From: Massospora cicadina
Taxonomy: Eukaryota; Entomophthoromycota; Entomophthoromycetes; Entomophthorales; Entomophthoraceae
Reading direction: 5' to 3'
Assembly (NCBI GenBank): GCA_022478985.1
Contig: JAKSZP010000018.1
Span: 62,001 to 126,000, forward strand
Length of the DNA stretch: 64,000 bases
Shown in pieces: positions 46,836-57,600 of the stretch; positions within the stretch are counted from its first letter, which is position 1; each line of letters begins with the position of its first letter. The notes under the pieces are model-generated. The model ran no database searches, was not told the origin of the DNA, and saw only the letters and a program-made list of their open reading frames with translations. The position numbers and the translations under genes were made by a program.

Positions 46836-48500
46836 CACCCCACAGTGGGATGTCCATACTGATAGGGATGGTGAGACCTTGTCTGACCAGGATCCCTCTT
46901 TCCCCTGTAAATAGTGAGTTTCTTGGATGGCTAAGATCTCTACAGAGGGTTTTTGATGGAAGTCCAGCTTTTTGGTTGGGACAGTTAAGCCCTGGCTCCT
47001 GCAATATTTAGTGTCCTTATTGACACTGAGGTGCCTGTGGCACCTCATGAACAGTTGGGAGGGCCGTCCAGCCCTAAACCCAGCATCCATATTCCTGGTT
47101 TTTTCTCTGTGTCGCTGGACCAGTCCACTCTGTGTCATTGTCCAGTCCCTTACACTGTGTTAATTTCATGCAGGTTTTGCAGTTAATAGGGTTTGCATCA
47201 GATTTTCTTCTCATGACTCATGGTGGTTTGGTGTGGTGCACTGATTGGTTTCTGTGGTTGTGGGGTTTGAATTTGAAGAATTGGGTCCCACATTTTCACC
47301 ATAGTGAAGCTGAATTGTTTTGCTAAGTTTGCTTAATTGATACCACATGGTGATTCAGTTTAATTGTTGAGAAAAGTTTCAGCTTAGAATTCTGCTCTGA
47401 TTGGGTGGCTTGGCTTATTTCCTCAAAGTCCTCCTCATCTTGGGCATTCTATTCTGATTGGTTGGCTCAGTTGATTTCCTCTATGTCCTTCTGAATTTGG
47501 CCAGGGTCAATGGAGAAGGCTGCAAGTGATGCAGCCTTGGCCGCTGCCCGCTTGTAGGCCTTCTGTACCATTTTGTGTATTTTGGGTGATACTGGGTCTA
47601 TGAGGATGTGTTGTTCATCCTCTTCCCAGAGGAAGTGGTGGTTGGTGTCAATTATTGTGGTGAAGTCTTTTCATCTTTGCCATGGTGTCATCACAAAAGT
47701 CCAGGGCCAAATGCCCTCCTTCATAGGGTATTCATGTTTCTTGTGCCCCAATGTGATGCAGTAGTTGCAGATAGGTGGTGAAAATTCTGGTGTGATACAG
47801 AATACCTTTGAAACTCCCCATCTGGGAAATAAAACACCTCTGTGTGTGGGATTCTTGTGAGGTCTGCGGCCACCTCAGGGATTGAGCTGATCATGGTGAT
47901 TGCCTTTTTTGTGCACAGGTTCAGCATCATTTGAAACTGCTGTAGTTTGAGTTGCTTAATTTCTCCATGGCTTTCAGGTCCATTTTAGAGCTCCTCCTTG
48001 ATTACCTTGCAGGGAAGGTTGGTAGGGAGTGAGTCAAAGGAGATGAACAAAGTGATTGCTTTGTCCCATCTGGTGTGTGGTGCACACAATTCATTTGCCC
48101 TTGGGGAGGGCAATTTTGATACAGACTTTTGTGGCAGCATCTGCATCTTATTCAGTTTTAAAGCCCATATTGATCCAGCTGTGGTAGATGGTATGGGTGG
48201 TAACATAAACTGCATGGGGAAAAGGGAGTCCTGTGCCACACCCACTTTCTCCCATAGAGTTGAAGACTCAACCCCTAGGAAAAGTCAGAGCCCATGCTCT
48301 ACCTTTGATAGGGGTTGGGCATATTGGATTTCCATGAATAAATTTTTTTTGTAGTAAACTTCACAAACCTGGATGGTATCTAAGTTTATGGTTTCTTGGT
48401 GGCAAGGGTTTCCTGTCCCCCTCCAGGGCATTTATTGCTCTTTGGTATACTATTTTGTCCATCTCCGGATATGGCTTTTACCCAGTTTAATTAGGATTTG
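46836..48500 (-). mobile_element. LINE-3, 5' part (endonuclease start and ORF1)
   Basis: Minus-strand continuation of LINE-3. Endonuclease start at about 46,985-46,930 (KLDFHQKPSVEILAIQETHY, with the QETH motif). ORF1 from about 48,245 down to 47,280 includes CAPHTRWDKAITLFISFDSLP (aligned with CTRWTKSNQIFLTFDFLP of LINE-2), a knuckle ICNYCITLGHKKHEY at about 47,730-47,780 whose last Cys is Tyr, and KMVQKAYKRAAAKAASLAAF at about 47,510-47,575. The 5' end is placed by comparison with LINE-2, not by a duplication. Confidence 0.8.
47280..48245 (-). pseudogene. ORF1 of LINE-3 (broken)
   Basis: The 86-codon ORF 48,245-47,985 gives the N-terminal part; the knuckle region lies in the ORF 47,930-47,721; the Lys/Ala-rich C-terminal part is at about 47,575-47,400. 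Frame changes separate them. Compared with the intact 319-residue ORF1 of LINE-2 the order and spacing are kept. Confidence 0.7.
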
Positions 48501-50156
48501 TTGAAATTGCCCATTTTCCCATGTGATTATCAAAAATTGCTGTTCAAATCAAATTGTAGTAACTAATATTATTTTTATGGGAAAGAAAAGTGACATGGAT
48601 GCCTTATAATATAGAAAATTGTATAGAAGATAATCTTTGATGTAAAGTTATAGAATTCACTCTAGTCAACTAGACTATTAGCAAGTATAGTATATATCTA
48701 TTTTTTAAGTGGAAACTAATGCTGACTTAATAAAAACTAAAAAATCATCTATTTATGCTCATATACACTTTATTAGATTTAGCTACTATTATTTAATGAA
48801 TTGTATTAGATTAAAAATAGATCATACCAAACATTGGCTTAATTTGAAGCTAGAATATTATAACTGATATAGTATCTTATAAAATTGCATTTGATATATA
48901 ATTTTATGTGGATATGTGCATATTGAAGTTAGTTTTCATTGTTTTTTATTCACAATTGGTATAAGTTGCAATATATTGACTAGAATTTCTAAAAAGTTTA
49001 TTCAAAAGTTATTATATAAGCAAGTGCACACAATATTAATTGATCTTAATTGTGCAATCATTTGTAGCTTACTTGAACAATTATAATTTATAAGTGTGTA
49101 TACATCTATTTTTTTAGTACTAGATGGTTGTATACATCTATTTATTTATGACTTTGAGGCATCAAATTTAGATCGTTATAAATTGGATCAACGTCCAATA
49201 TAAATCTCAATTATTCTAAATTTCTATTCTATAATACCTTTAAATAATGTATATTATAAACTTACAAATTAATTTGAAAATATGTGCATACTAATACTGA
49301 GAGATATGAAAAGTATTTTGAGTCAAAAGCCCAAAAATAAACTAAAATCTTTTCCTAGAAGTTTTGTATGTTATAATTGACTTTAGATTGAGTACTGTGT
49401 AGTTAAATCTATACAATGCGGAAATTGTCGATACTTCTGTTGGTGCTTAAAGGAGAAGTGGTTAGGTTTAAGTTCTGACGTTGAATCGAACCTGTGCAGT
49501 AGCGAACAGGAGTTGATGCACTACAAAGATGAACATTTGATCTTAGGAAACTAGTTAACTCAGTATTATCTTTGTTGCTAAACTCCCTAGTACCTAACAA
49601 GATTAGTTTTAAATGTAGACTCTAGTGACTAAGTATCACTTGTTGGATTTTTTGTTTAAAATTTACCTAGTTGGGCTATATGATAATAGTAGGGCAATGC
49701 AATCTTTAATAAATTATCGTATAGATTATATAAGGTAAGTTGATTGTGAATTAAGTATTATATAAAATTGAACAGTGTGCTGCTATTAAAAAAATGCGCA
49801 CTCATGTGGTAGCAAAATTACTTTGCCAGATTATCCACCCTTTGATTTCAAGCATATAAGTATTGGTTTTACTATAGTCAGCCTTTTATCATAGTTGGCT
49901 CACATTGGCTATGTAATTACTTCTGTGTTTGCAGCAGTTTAAATTATAATTGCTCGAATATCCAATATTGTATTGGTTTATAAAATTTTAATTTAAACGT
50001 TCAAACCTTATATATATTATAGTTAGGTCAAAAACCCCTGGTTTAGAATTTATTACTTAAAAATCTGTTACTTCCAAATTTTATAATTTTCCCATTTCAA
50101 TAAGCTTTGATCAGTAAGTGAGTGATACTTCAATTTTACATAAAAGTTGACTTGTA
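48501..50156. other. AT-rich intergenic stretch
   Basis: About 1.65 kb with no ORF worth reporting and no transposon motif I can recognise. A short direct repeat (GTATACATCTATTT, about 49,099 and 49,131) is present. A GGTTCGATTC-like box on the minus strand near 49,490 was considered and rejected as a tRNA. Confidence 0.6.
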
Positions 50157-50173
50157 CTTGAGCGTACTATATT
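50157..50173. repeat. Target-site duplication, left copy, SINE
   Basis: CTTGAGCGTACTATATT, identical over 17 bp to 50,455-50,471. Confidence 0.92.
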
Positions 50174-50454
50174 TTTATTTTATTCGAGGTGGGCCGACCT
50201 GGGGACGATACCGCACCGATTAAGGGAAATCGAATGAATGGGAAAGGAGGATAAAATCCGGAAAACCTCCATGCGCGGCGTATGATAGGCCAGGAACTCC
50301 ATGGACCGCCTTTGCTATTCGCTATCTCGGTTTGGGGCATTGGTGCGCAACGCCAACACAGTCATGATTGTCCCCTACCCAAAGTTCCAGTACCAGAATC
50401 GAACTCGGGGAGGCAGCGGTAGAGGTCCCTACTCTACCACTTGGGTATCCTCCC
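50174..50454 (-). mobile_element. tRNA-derived SINE with perfect 17-bp target-site duplication
   Basis: 281 bp, GC-rich and CpG-rich within AT-rich DNA. On the minus strand it begins GGGGAGGATACCCAAGTGG and carries a pol III A box (TACCCAAGTGG, about 50,438-50,448) and B box (GAGTTCGATTC, about 50,396-50,406), spaced as in a tRNA. An unrelated body of about 190 bp follows, and a 3' end GTCGGCCCACCTCG (50,185-50,198) leads into an A-rich tail (AATAAAATAAA). It codes for nothing. The 3' end matches that of the LINEs in this window. The perfect duplication and undecayed CpGs indicate a recent insertion, about 1 kb downstream of CHS7. Confidence 0.88.
50394..50448 (-). promoter_or_regulatory. Internal pol III promoter (A and B boxes) of the SINE
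   Basis: A box and B box are about 30 bases apart. A 7-bp stem GGTAGAG/CTCTACC around a 7-base loop can form where the anticodon arm would be, but the T stem has mismatches, so this is a tRNA relic, not a tRNA gene. Confidence 0.75.
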
Positions 50455-50471
50455 CTTGAGCGTACTATATT
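50455..50471. repeat. Target-site duplication, right copy, SINE
   Basis: CTTGAGCGTACTATATT, directly after the tRNA-like head. Confidence 0.92.
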
Positions 50472-50526
50472 CATAACCAAATACCTTGAAGTTGAACACG
50501 TTGAACATCTAAATGAAGCTTAATTC

Positions 50527-51069
50527 TATACCATTTTTCTTTCAATTTCAACATTTTGTATTTCAATTTCAACATTTTACATTTTAATCTCAACACAATT
50601 TTTGGCGATAGTTTTGTTTTATTATTCCTGCTGAAATAGTACAAGCATATTATTGCCCACTCTTTTTTATATTTAAAATATTTGTATATCCCTTATATCA
50701 AATTATAATCTACCAAAAGAAAATACTGATGCTGAGGAAATCAATGAGTCTGTAGTTAGAACTAGATATGATGCAATCACTAAAACTAAAAATATTGAAA
50801 TTTAATTATAAAACATTGAATTTCAGATAAAAAATATTTAAGTTAAAGAATAAAATATTGAAATCGAATTATAAAATATTGAATTTCAAATAAAAAATAT
50901 TCAAGTTAAAGAATAAAATATTGAAATTGAAACATAATGTTGAAATTGAAACATAAAATATTGAAGTTGAAGTATAAAATATTGAAATTAATTTGTAAAA
51001 TGTTGGAATTGAAGTGTAAAATGTTGAAATTGAAATGCAAAATGTTGAAATTGAAAGAAAAATGATATA
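50527..51069. repeat. Inverted-repeat (MITE-like) element with internal short tandem repeats
   Basis: The left arm 50,527-50,580 and the right arm 51,016-51,069 are reverse complements over about 54 bases with two differences (both contain CATTTTTCTTTCAATTTC on their outer side). Between them, 50,790-51,015 is a degenerate tandem array of roughly 18-20 bp units built on AAAATATTGAAATTGAA, and the arms are made of the same unit. No coding capacity and no certain target duplication (TA-rich flanks). A non-autonomous DNA element or a hairpin grown from a minisatellite are both possible. Confidence 0.65.
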
Positions 51070-51452
51070 TATGCTTGTAAAGCAAGCCCAACGGTTTGAA
51101 CCATCTCGTTAGCGGTTGTTGTCCAATCAGCCCAACAATAAACTCATCCAAGATTTTCTTTGAAATATGGTTTCGTGTGTTTTACCAGCAGTTTTAAATC
51201 TCATTTAAACTTGATGCTATGAATTATACGCTTGTTTAACCCTTAACTTAGGAACCCCCAAACAACCCGTGTATATTACATAAGCGACGATAGTAGGATT
51301 GATAACCACAAGTTTAATGAATTTAACTATTAAAGATAACATCGCAATTGTAACAATTTTCTAAAAATCTAGCCAGGAATATAAATTAATTTATTGATAA
51401 ATCCTAAAAAAATTAAAATAAGCCCGGGAATTGGTAAAATTACAATTCAAAA
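51070..51452. other. Spacer downstream of CHS7
   Basis: 383 bp of AT-rich sequence after the inverted repeat; the CHS7 3' untranslated region must lie in its right part. No ORF or repeat recognised. Confidence 0.5.
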
Positions 51453-52668
51453 TTAAAGCGGAGGGCTAGGGGCCTTTTCGCCAAGCAAAGCTGTGGGGGC
51501 GGCGTGATATTGGTTAAGAGGAGAAGGAAGCCCAGGGGTAGAACGAGAGCTGGGAAGCATAGAAAAAATTCCACTAGTGTTGGGGCCAGGAGAGCGAACT
51601 GGTGAAAGTACATCGTCTAGGCCGGAAGTAGGCCGTTGATTGCCAAGGCTATTTAAAGTATCGGGATGGTCATCGGTGTCGCCCATAAGCTCCTTCACCT
51701 CCCAAACGTTCTGGTTCCCCGAAACAGAGAATTCTAGATCCTCCATAGTGATAGAATCCCAGTATTTGTAAACCATCATAACAGACAATAGAGTACAAAC
51801 CACAGCAAAAAACATGCCGTCAACATAGTGACCCATGAACTCGCAGATGCGAGTTGATAAGAAATGAAGGATGGCCTGTCCTGTAAGAAAAAGCATCAAC
51901 CCCAAAATAATGTTCCCTGACATGTTAGCTGAATCATAAGCTATGTGTTTTACCGATAGGCCAAAGATCATCCAGTGTATTAACCACCAACATGATTTGA
52001 AGGACAGCGTACACAAGCAGTGCAAGGCCCAAGATCATATAAAGCCAGATCCACAAAACGATAGGGTTGGATTTGCTAAATCCAATGCTTAAAAAAGTTC
52101 CGATCGAGATGAAGTAGCCAAAACCAAACACAACAAGGCTAGCCAGTCGTATAGTCTACGCGTCAGTGGTTTTAGTAAAAATCTATTACCCAAAGCGACC
52201 AAAAAGTACCATCCTCAGTGAACTGAAACCCAACAAATCCATTGAGCATCAGACAGCAGACAGCCGCCGAGATGACTGCATAGTACCCTGCTACAAAAAA
52301 CTTGATTCAAGCTAAGCTTATCTGCAACCTAAAAAATTTACCGGGTACAAACTCGAAGCAGCCGGTATGATCCCAGATACCGACATAAACTCTAGGGCCA
52401 AGGTCGCCATGTACAAGTAGAAAAACATCACCATTTCCTTTCTTCCAACTGCGGTATATTTGGTTTTGATGTTATAAATCATGACTATTGTCATGCCTAA
52501 AGCGCACAACTGCATCACTAAAGTAGCGGGCTGGAAAATTAAAGTTGAATTGACGTCAATAGACCTTGAATAACAGCTCGGCCCATTAAGGCGAGGTGCC
52601 TCTACGAGGGAACAGAGTGGCAAAGGCGAAACATCACATATCCCACCAAACTGTCCAACTTGTACCAT
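51453..52668 (-). CDS. CHS7: CHS7: chitin synthase export chaperone, 4 exons
   Basis: Chs7 is an endoplasmic-reticulum membrane protein needed for exit of a chitin synthase to the cell surface; the family is fungal. Inferred exons on the minus strand: 52,668-52,329, 52,287-52,190, 52,155-51,954, 51,916-51,453, giving 367 residues in one frame. Introns of 41, 34 and 37 nt have GT...AG ends; the first donor is GTTGCA, chosen because the GTAAAT ten bases upstream breaks the frame. Family marks: N-terminal ICDVSPLPLC, KYTAVGRKE, LNGFVGFQFTEDGT, NTLDDLWPIG, VVCTLLSVMMVYKYWDSIT, EDLEFSV and WEVKELM. About seven hydrophobic segments are visible. The tail after WEVK (about 75 residues) is Ser/Pro-rich. 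The start ATG has A at -3 and G at +4. It is the only gene here without decay. Confidence 0.93.
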
Positions 52669-54682
52669 TTTGGGTTCTAAAATTTTTAAATAAAAACGAT
52701 GCGTATCAAGAAAAAGTCGCCGAGAATGGAAAAAATATCGTCAAAATCAGAACGAATAAGCCCTTCAAAGATTCAACTGAACAAAGCCAAAGGATGTACG
52801 AGGCTTAAAGCCGGCTCCAATAAAGCCGATTAGAAGATGCATAAAATACAACCCAAATAAACTTATAAAAAACGAAACAATTTGGCTAACTCAAGCTTTC
52901 ATAAAGTATTCAAACTAAAAAGTGAAGGTAAACATAGCCCAGTACCGCTCACTATATGAATATATAATTTGTGTTTTTGACCAAAACCCAAGAAAGCGTC
53001 ATAAAAACAAGATCAACAAAATGGTTTGGTGCAAACCCCATAAACCAATGAGTAAAAAAGTTGATAGAATAAGCCAAAAAACTACTCCAGAAAAAAGGAA
53101 AAGGGCGACTACGTAGCAAGAAATAACTAGTTTACTGAGTTACAAGCGATACTGGAGTACAAAGCGATTGACAGCCCCTGCGCTGATCTACTTAACCGAG
53201 TATCAAGATGAGCTTTAAAGGAGCATCCCATCCAAATGCACATCTGTTCGCTAAGTTGCTGATATAATCATCGTTCCCTGCCCAGTATAAAACCGGTAGA
53301 TGGCAGTTGGCTGTCAAACTGGCTGGAAAATCTGAAGTGACTTGCATGTTCCGATAGGCTTTTGAGCTTGGCAGGTAGAAATGCCGGTTTGTCTAATTTG
53401 AATTTTTCCGTCAATTCTTCATGTGGATTTAACTATTCAAATAAAGCTCGACTAAAACAGATCAAAAGATTAATACCAGTCGTGGTTTATATAATCTATA
53501 TATTATTTAATGAGTTTTTATAAGTTAGTTTTAATCATGCTAATTGAGTTGATCAAAGCCAGTATACATAAAATTAGCTACATAGATTAACCCTTCAAGT
53601 TAGCTATCTGCTCATAGAATCTAAGTCTGTCCCTAATTTACTTTGTTGTAGGAAGATAAATTCTAGATATCTATTTTACTATTGTGCTTCTTTTGCTTAT
53701 GTAAGGTTACAAACTTCAATTAATTTCTATATTGTTAATTACTTTGGACCCTCAAGTACTTCTGATTAGATAAAGCTTCAGAAAAGTCCTAAAATTTGTT
53801 TTATGGGATGCTATATGGAGAGGGTGGTGACATTGTTGGTATCATGTCCAACTACCAAATTGGAGGTGTAGTTCATACCCTGCTCTATGCATATACTGGG
53901 GTACTAAACATGTATGAAAATTATGGAGAGTTAAGCTACCTAGTTGCAATTCTTACCTTGTTGGAGATAACCTAACTAAAAGTCCCAAAGAAGATGAAAA
54001 AAGACTTACATTGCAAAAGCTTTACCTAGTAGGTTTAAGCCAATTGTCTCATGATTCTTCTTTGTTTTAGTAGTTGTTTTTCCCCTAGTTGGTTTACCTC
54101 AGTTAAATATGGTAAACATGTATAGAAGTGTCAGAGAATTGACACATTAAATTAAAATGGGCTTCCATCAAGGGTACTCAAACACCCACAACAGCCCCAC
54201 AGTCTGCAAGGTACCACTATTCTGATAATATACAAATAAGACCCACAGCAAAAAGGTAAGGTATATAATAATAAAAAATATGGTTCCCATCCCATTAATA
54301 AACATATAACTGTAGCACTCTTAACCAGACATCCATATAATTATGTTAATAGATGAGCCATATAGAAGAGTACTTTAGGTAGAATATGCTTCCTCCATAT
54401 GTCCAGAACTTGTCCCTGTCACCAATAATGGCATAACTTCTGGTGTAAGATGACAAATCAAGTCAAAAGCTCCTATAACAAGAATTTCAATAGATAGTCT
54501 TTATATACCATTGAGGACCCCTCCAAGATCACTAATATAAGGGCCAGGGGAGCACAAGTTATCTTTGGTCATAATTTTTTTCAAAGAATTACCTAAGTGA
54601 CCAGCAACTACAATAATTATAACCCAAATCCCTCTAGCCAGCGATGGGGTAGTCATCTTGACAGATGAAGTTGATGGCCAAA
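52669..54682. other. Non-coding stretch upstream of CHS7
   Basis: About 2 kb. The first few hundred bases must hold the CHS7 promoter; TTTTTATTTAAAA about 15-25 bases before the ATG on the minus strand is too close for a typical TATA. Small Lys-rich ORFs on the plus strand (52,596-52,808, 52,922-53,116) look like chance. Short reading frames at 53,830-53,990 and 54,716-54,501 match no family I know. The right end borders the LTR of Gypsy-6. Confidence 0.5.
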
Positions 54683-57600
54683 TGTTAAAATTTATAGGTT
54701 TTCTGATTCTTCTCATCTAATAGGCCCTATAAATGTATTAGCTGCAAAGGTTTGCTGTTGTGCAATTCTCTGCATTGTTTGATAGTAAGATGTCTTGTTT
54801 GATAATAGTATGGAGACTATTATCCATAGATGAATAAGGTACTGGTATTAAGGCTCAACGCTTGGCCTCTATTTCCTCTTAAAATACTTTGTATATCCTT
54901 AATTGGGATTTGTTCCCTGGTACCACCTAACTGATCCACGCTCAGATCCCTGTTGACAGTTTCTCTCTGCTGACACACTGCAGCAGCAATACCCAATTTG
55001 ATTCAGCTTCTCTTCTCTGAATTCCCATTCAGATCCTTACTCTTTATCCTAAAGAGTCTCCCAATTAGAGCACACAGCAATAACTTCCCTGAGAAAGAAT
55101 AGATCTCAAAATGGATTCTAATAAAGTATATTAATATAATAACCTGGTAACAAGTGTTCTATAAAGTGTATTTTTATTAAGTGAATTCTTAAGGGAATTC
55201 ATAGTGTGAATTTGGTGCCCAACCTATGTTGGCACCTCCTCAATGAACTGGCAGCTATTGCCATTGAATTACACATCCTCATCTCATCAGTGATGGTCTT
55301 CCCTATCCTGGCTAGGATTTCATCATTGGATCTCCAAGAGACCTAAAATAGAAAGAGTCAGAAAATGTGTCCTTAACACTTTCCTCTCAATCCCAGTGAA
55401 CCAACTATATTTGGCAAGCGACCTACTTAGGTAATGGGACTTGTTACCCATTAAGGAAGGTTGAAAACCAACTGATCAATTTGCTAGTTGCAGATGACAT
55501 CACTCACCTCACAACTTAATCTTTAAATTCCCAATTGGTCAGTGATAAAACCTGACCAATCCCAATCAGTACACCTGATAGTTAATCATCAATCAACTAT
55601 CAGATGCCTTAATTTGTCAGCAACTCTGCCCAATGAGATCTTAAGCATTCATCCAGATCAATCCCTGATTGATCTGACCCAGGCAAATATCCTAAAATCA
55701 CCAAACATAGTTACCATGTGTTAGGATTTACCCTAATTTGGGTAAAGCCTTGACCTATGGTTTCCCCATTAAGCATATTTTCTTTTGGGCTATATTTATA
55801 CTAATATATTATTAATGGATTTAATCCACCTGTGTGCAGTGCACCATTGAATACAATCCTATTTACTCAATTGGGCAGTGCTCTGATGTTTCCAGTTCAG
55901 ATGAATTCTAAACCCATTTAATTTAATCCCTGATATCACAATTGAGTTGTATGACTTACAACGAAATTAATTTCTTCCCAATTAGGCATTATCACCATTT
56001 TGAGAATGATACAATTTTAACAAAGTTGATATCTCGTTTATTATTTCTTATCAGATCTGATAATCAATAATATCAGTTATCTGATAGAAAAGATCTTATC
56101 CTTTATTTGATATGAAGATCTCATTATACTATAAACATCCCTAAGTATTTTGAATAATAAAGTAACTTTCCTTGCAGTAATATCTAATATTTGGAGTTCA
56201 TTTGGGATATTTATATTTGGATTTCAGTGTGAAATCCAACAATTGTTATATTGAGCCTTTAGGAACCTCTAACCATTGTCAAATAGTTAAGTTTCAATAC
56301 TAGGAATTTAATAGGACCTCTGAACCTTTAATAAAAGTTAAGTCCTCTTCAACTATTTGTATATTGGACTTCAGTGTGAAATCCACGATTGTCTAACCAT
56401 TTAAGTGAGCTTTGAAGGACCTGACCCAATTTATTATCAGATTTAATGCAAATCCCAACACTATAAAATCAGGGTCAACTGATATCTAATTCACTTTGCT
56501 ATAGAAAATTATCCTCTAGCAATCCCTGGTAATCTAGTCAGCTGGAAATATAAGCAGAAATCCTAACAAGTCCCCCCATTTGCCTAGATTTCCAGTGAGA
56601 AAAGGATTGGGCAGGAGAATGCCACTTTGGACACTCAGTCATATACTTTATTTGTTCAAGTGGAGTATGACATATCAGTACTCAACGCTGCTCAGGACAA
56701 CCTTCAGCATACATCTTACTTCTCTTCCTCCTTGCTACCACCTACTCAGAGTGCGGTCCCCATGACCTTCTGTTATGCCAGGCTGATCAATTTACTTGTG
56801 ACAATATTAATCCTGGATTCTTGTTTCCCCCATCAGTGCATATGACCTACTGTCATATTCAGGATTCTTGGTCTGGTATCTTCAATTTCCTGATTCTTCC
56901 TCAACTTTGACAGGAGTTTTTACCATTGATGTTCATTTTTTGTGGCACAATTAAATATGCTCATTTATGTTCACCCTTGTTAATCTCTCATAATAACCTC
57001 TTGACTCATATCATTCTTAATTCTTCTCTGGAAAGCTTATCCTATTATTTTTGAGATTAATTTCTCCAAAATTAGAGCTTAATTGATTTCAGAGTGCATA
57101 ATGTTGACTATCATATAAGTCTGACATCCCCCTTCTCATCCAGCTCATATGCCAAATTCTGAGTCTTGTTACCAACAGCTGCTCAACAGCTTGTCTGATA
57201 AAGTCCTTCAGCTCTTCCAGCTGATAAGTTAATCTGCATGCTGGAACCTCTTCTATGGTCCTTCCAGGACTCATACTCCCAGTCAAGTACCCATAGCCAG
57301 ATCATTTCATATAATTACCAGAAATGATAACCAACCCTGATAAAACTAGGTCAGCAATTGTCTCAAATGACTTTGACCAATCCTTCTTCTGTCATTGATT
57401 TCTGAGTTAGACTTCAAAACTCTCCTGGATTCAGCTCCATTTGCAGATACTCCTACCATCATCGTTGAACCACCTGAAGCAATGCCCTCTGCTCTCAATC
57501 ATTCATTCCTCACCAGATCAGACTTGCTTCTTAGTTCCTCTTCTGACTTGGTCAAAAATTAAGCCAGCTTTTTGGCCACCAAATAGCCATTGGAAACAGC

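Noticed and set aside
49440..49570. Second tRNA-like relic (GGTTCGATTC on the minus strand near 49,490)
   Set aside because: No T stem pairs around it and no A box at the right distance; a chance match.
50394..50454. Functional tRNA gene
   Set aside because: A and B boxes are present, but the T stem has mismatches and the unit continues into a 3' body with an A-rich tail and target duplication, so it is a SINE head.
50790..51015. CRISPR-like array
   Set aside because: Units are degenerate, AT-rich, without distinct spacers, in a eukaryotic genome; it is a minisatellite within an inverted-repeat element.
52596..53116. Lys-rich plus-strand ORFs beside CHS7
   Set aside because: Short, AT-driven composition, partly overlapping CHS7 exon 1, and no recognisable motif.
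54501..54716. 71-codon minus-strand ORF with a hydrophobic stretch
   Set aside because: No counterpart after the Gypsy-1 LTR end, no family match, and short length; not reported as a gene.
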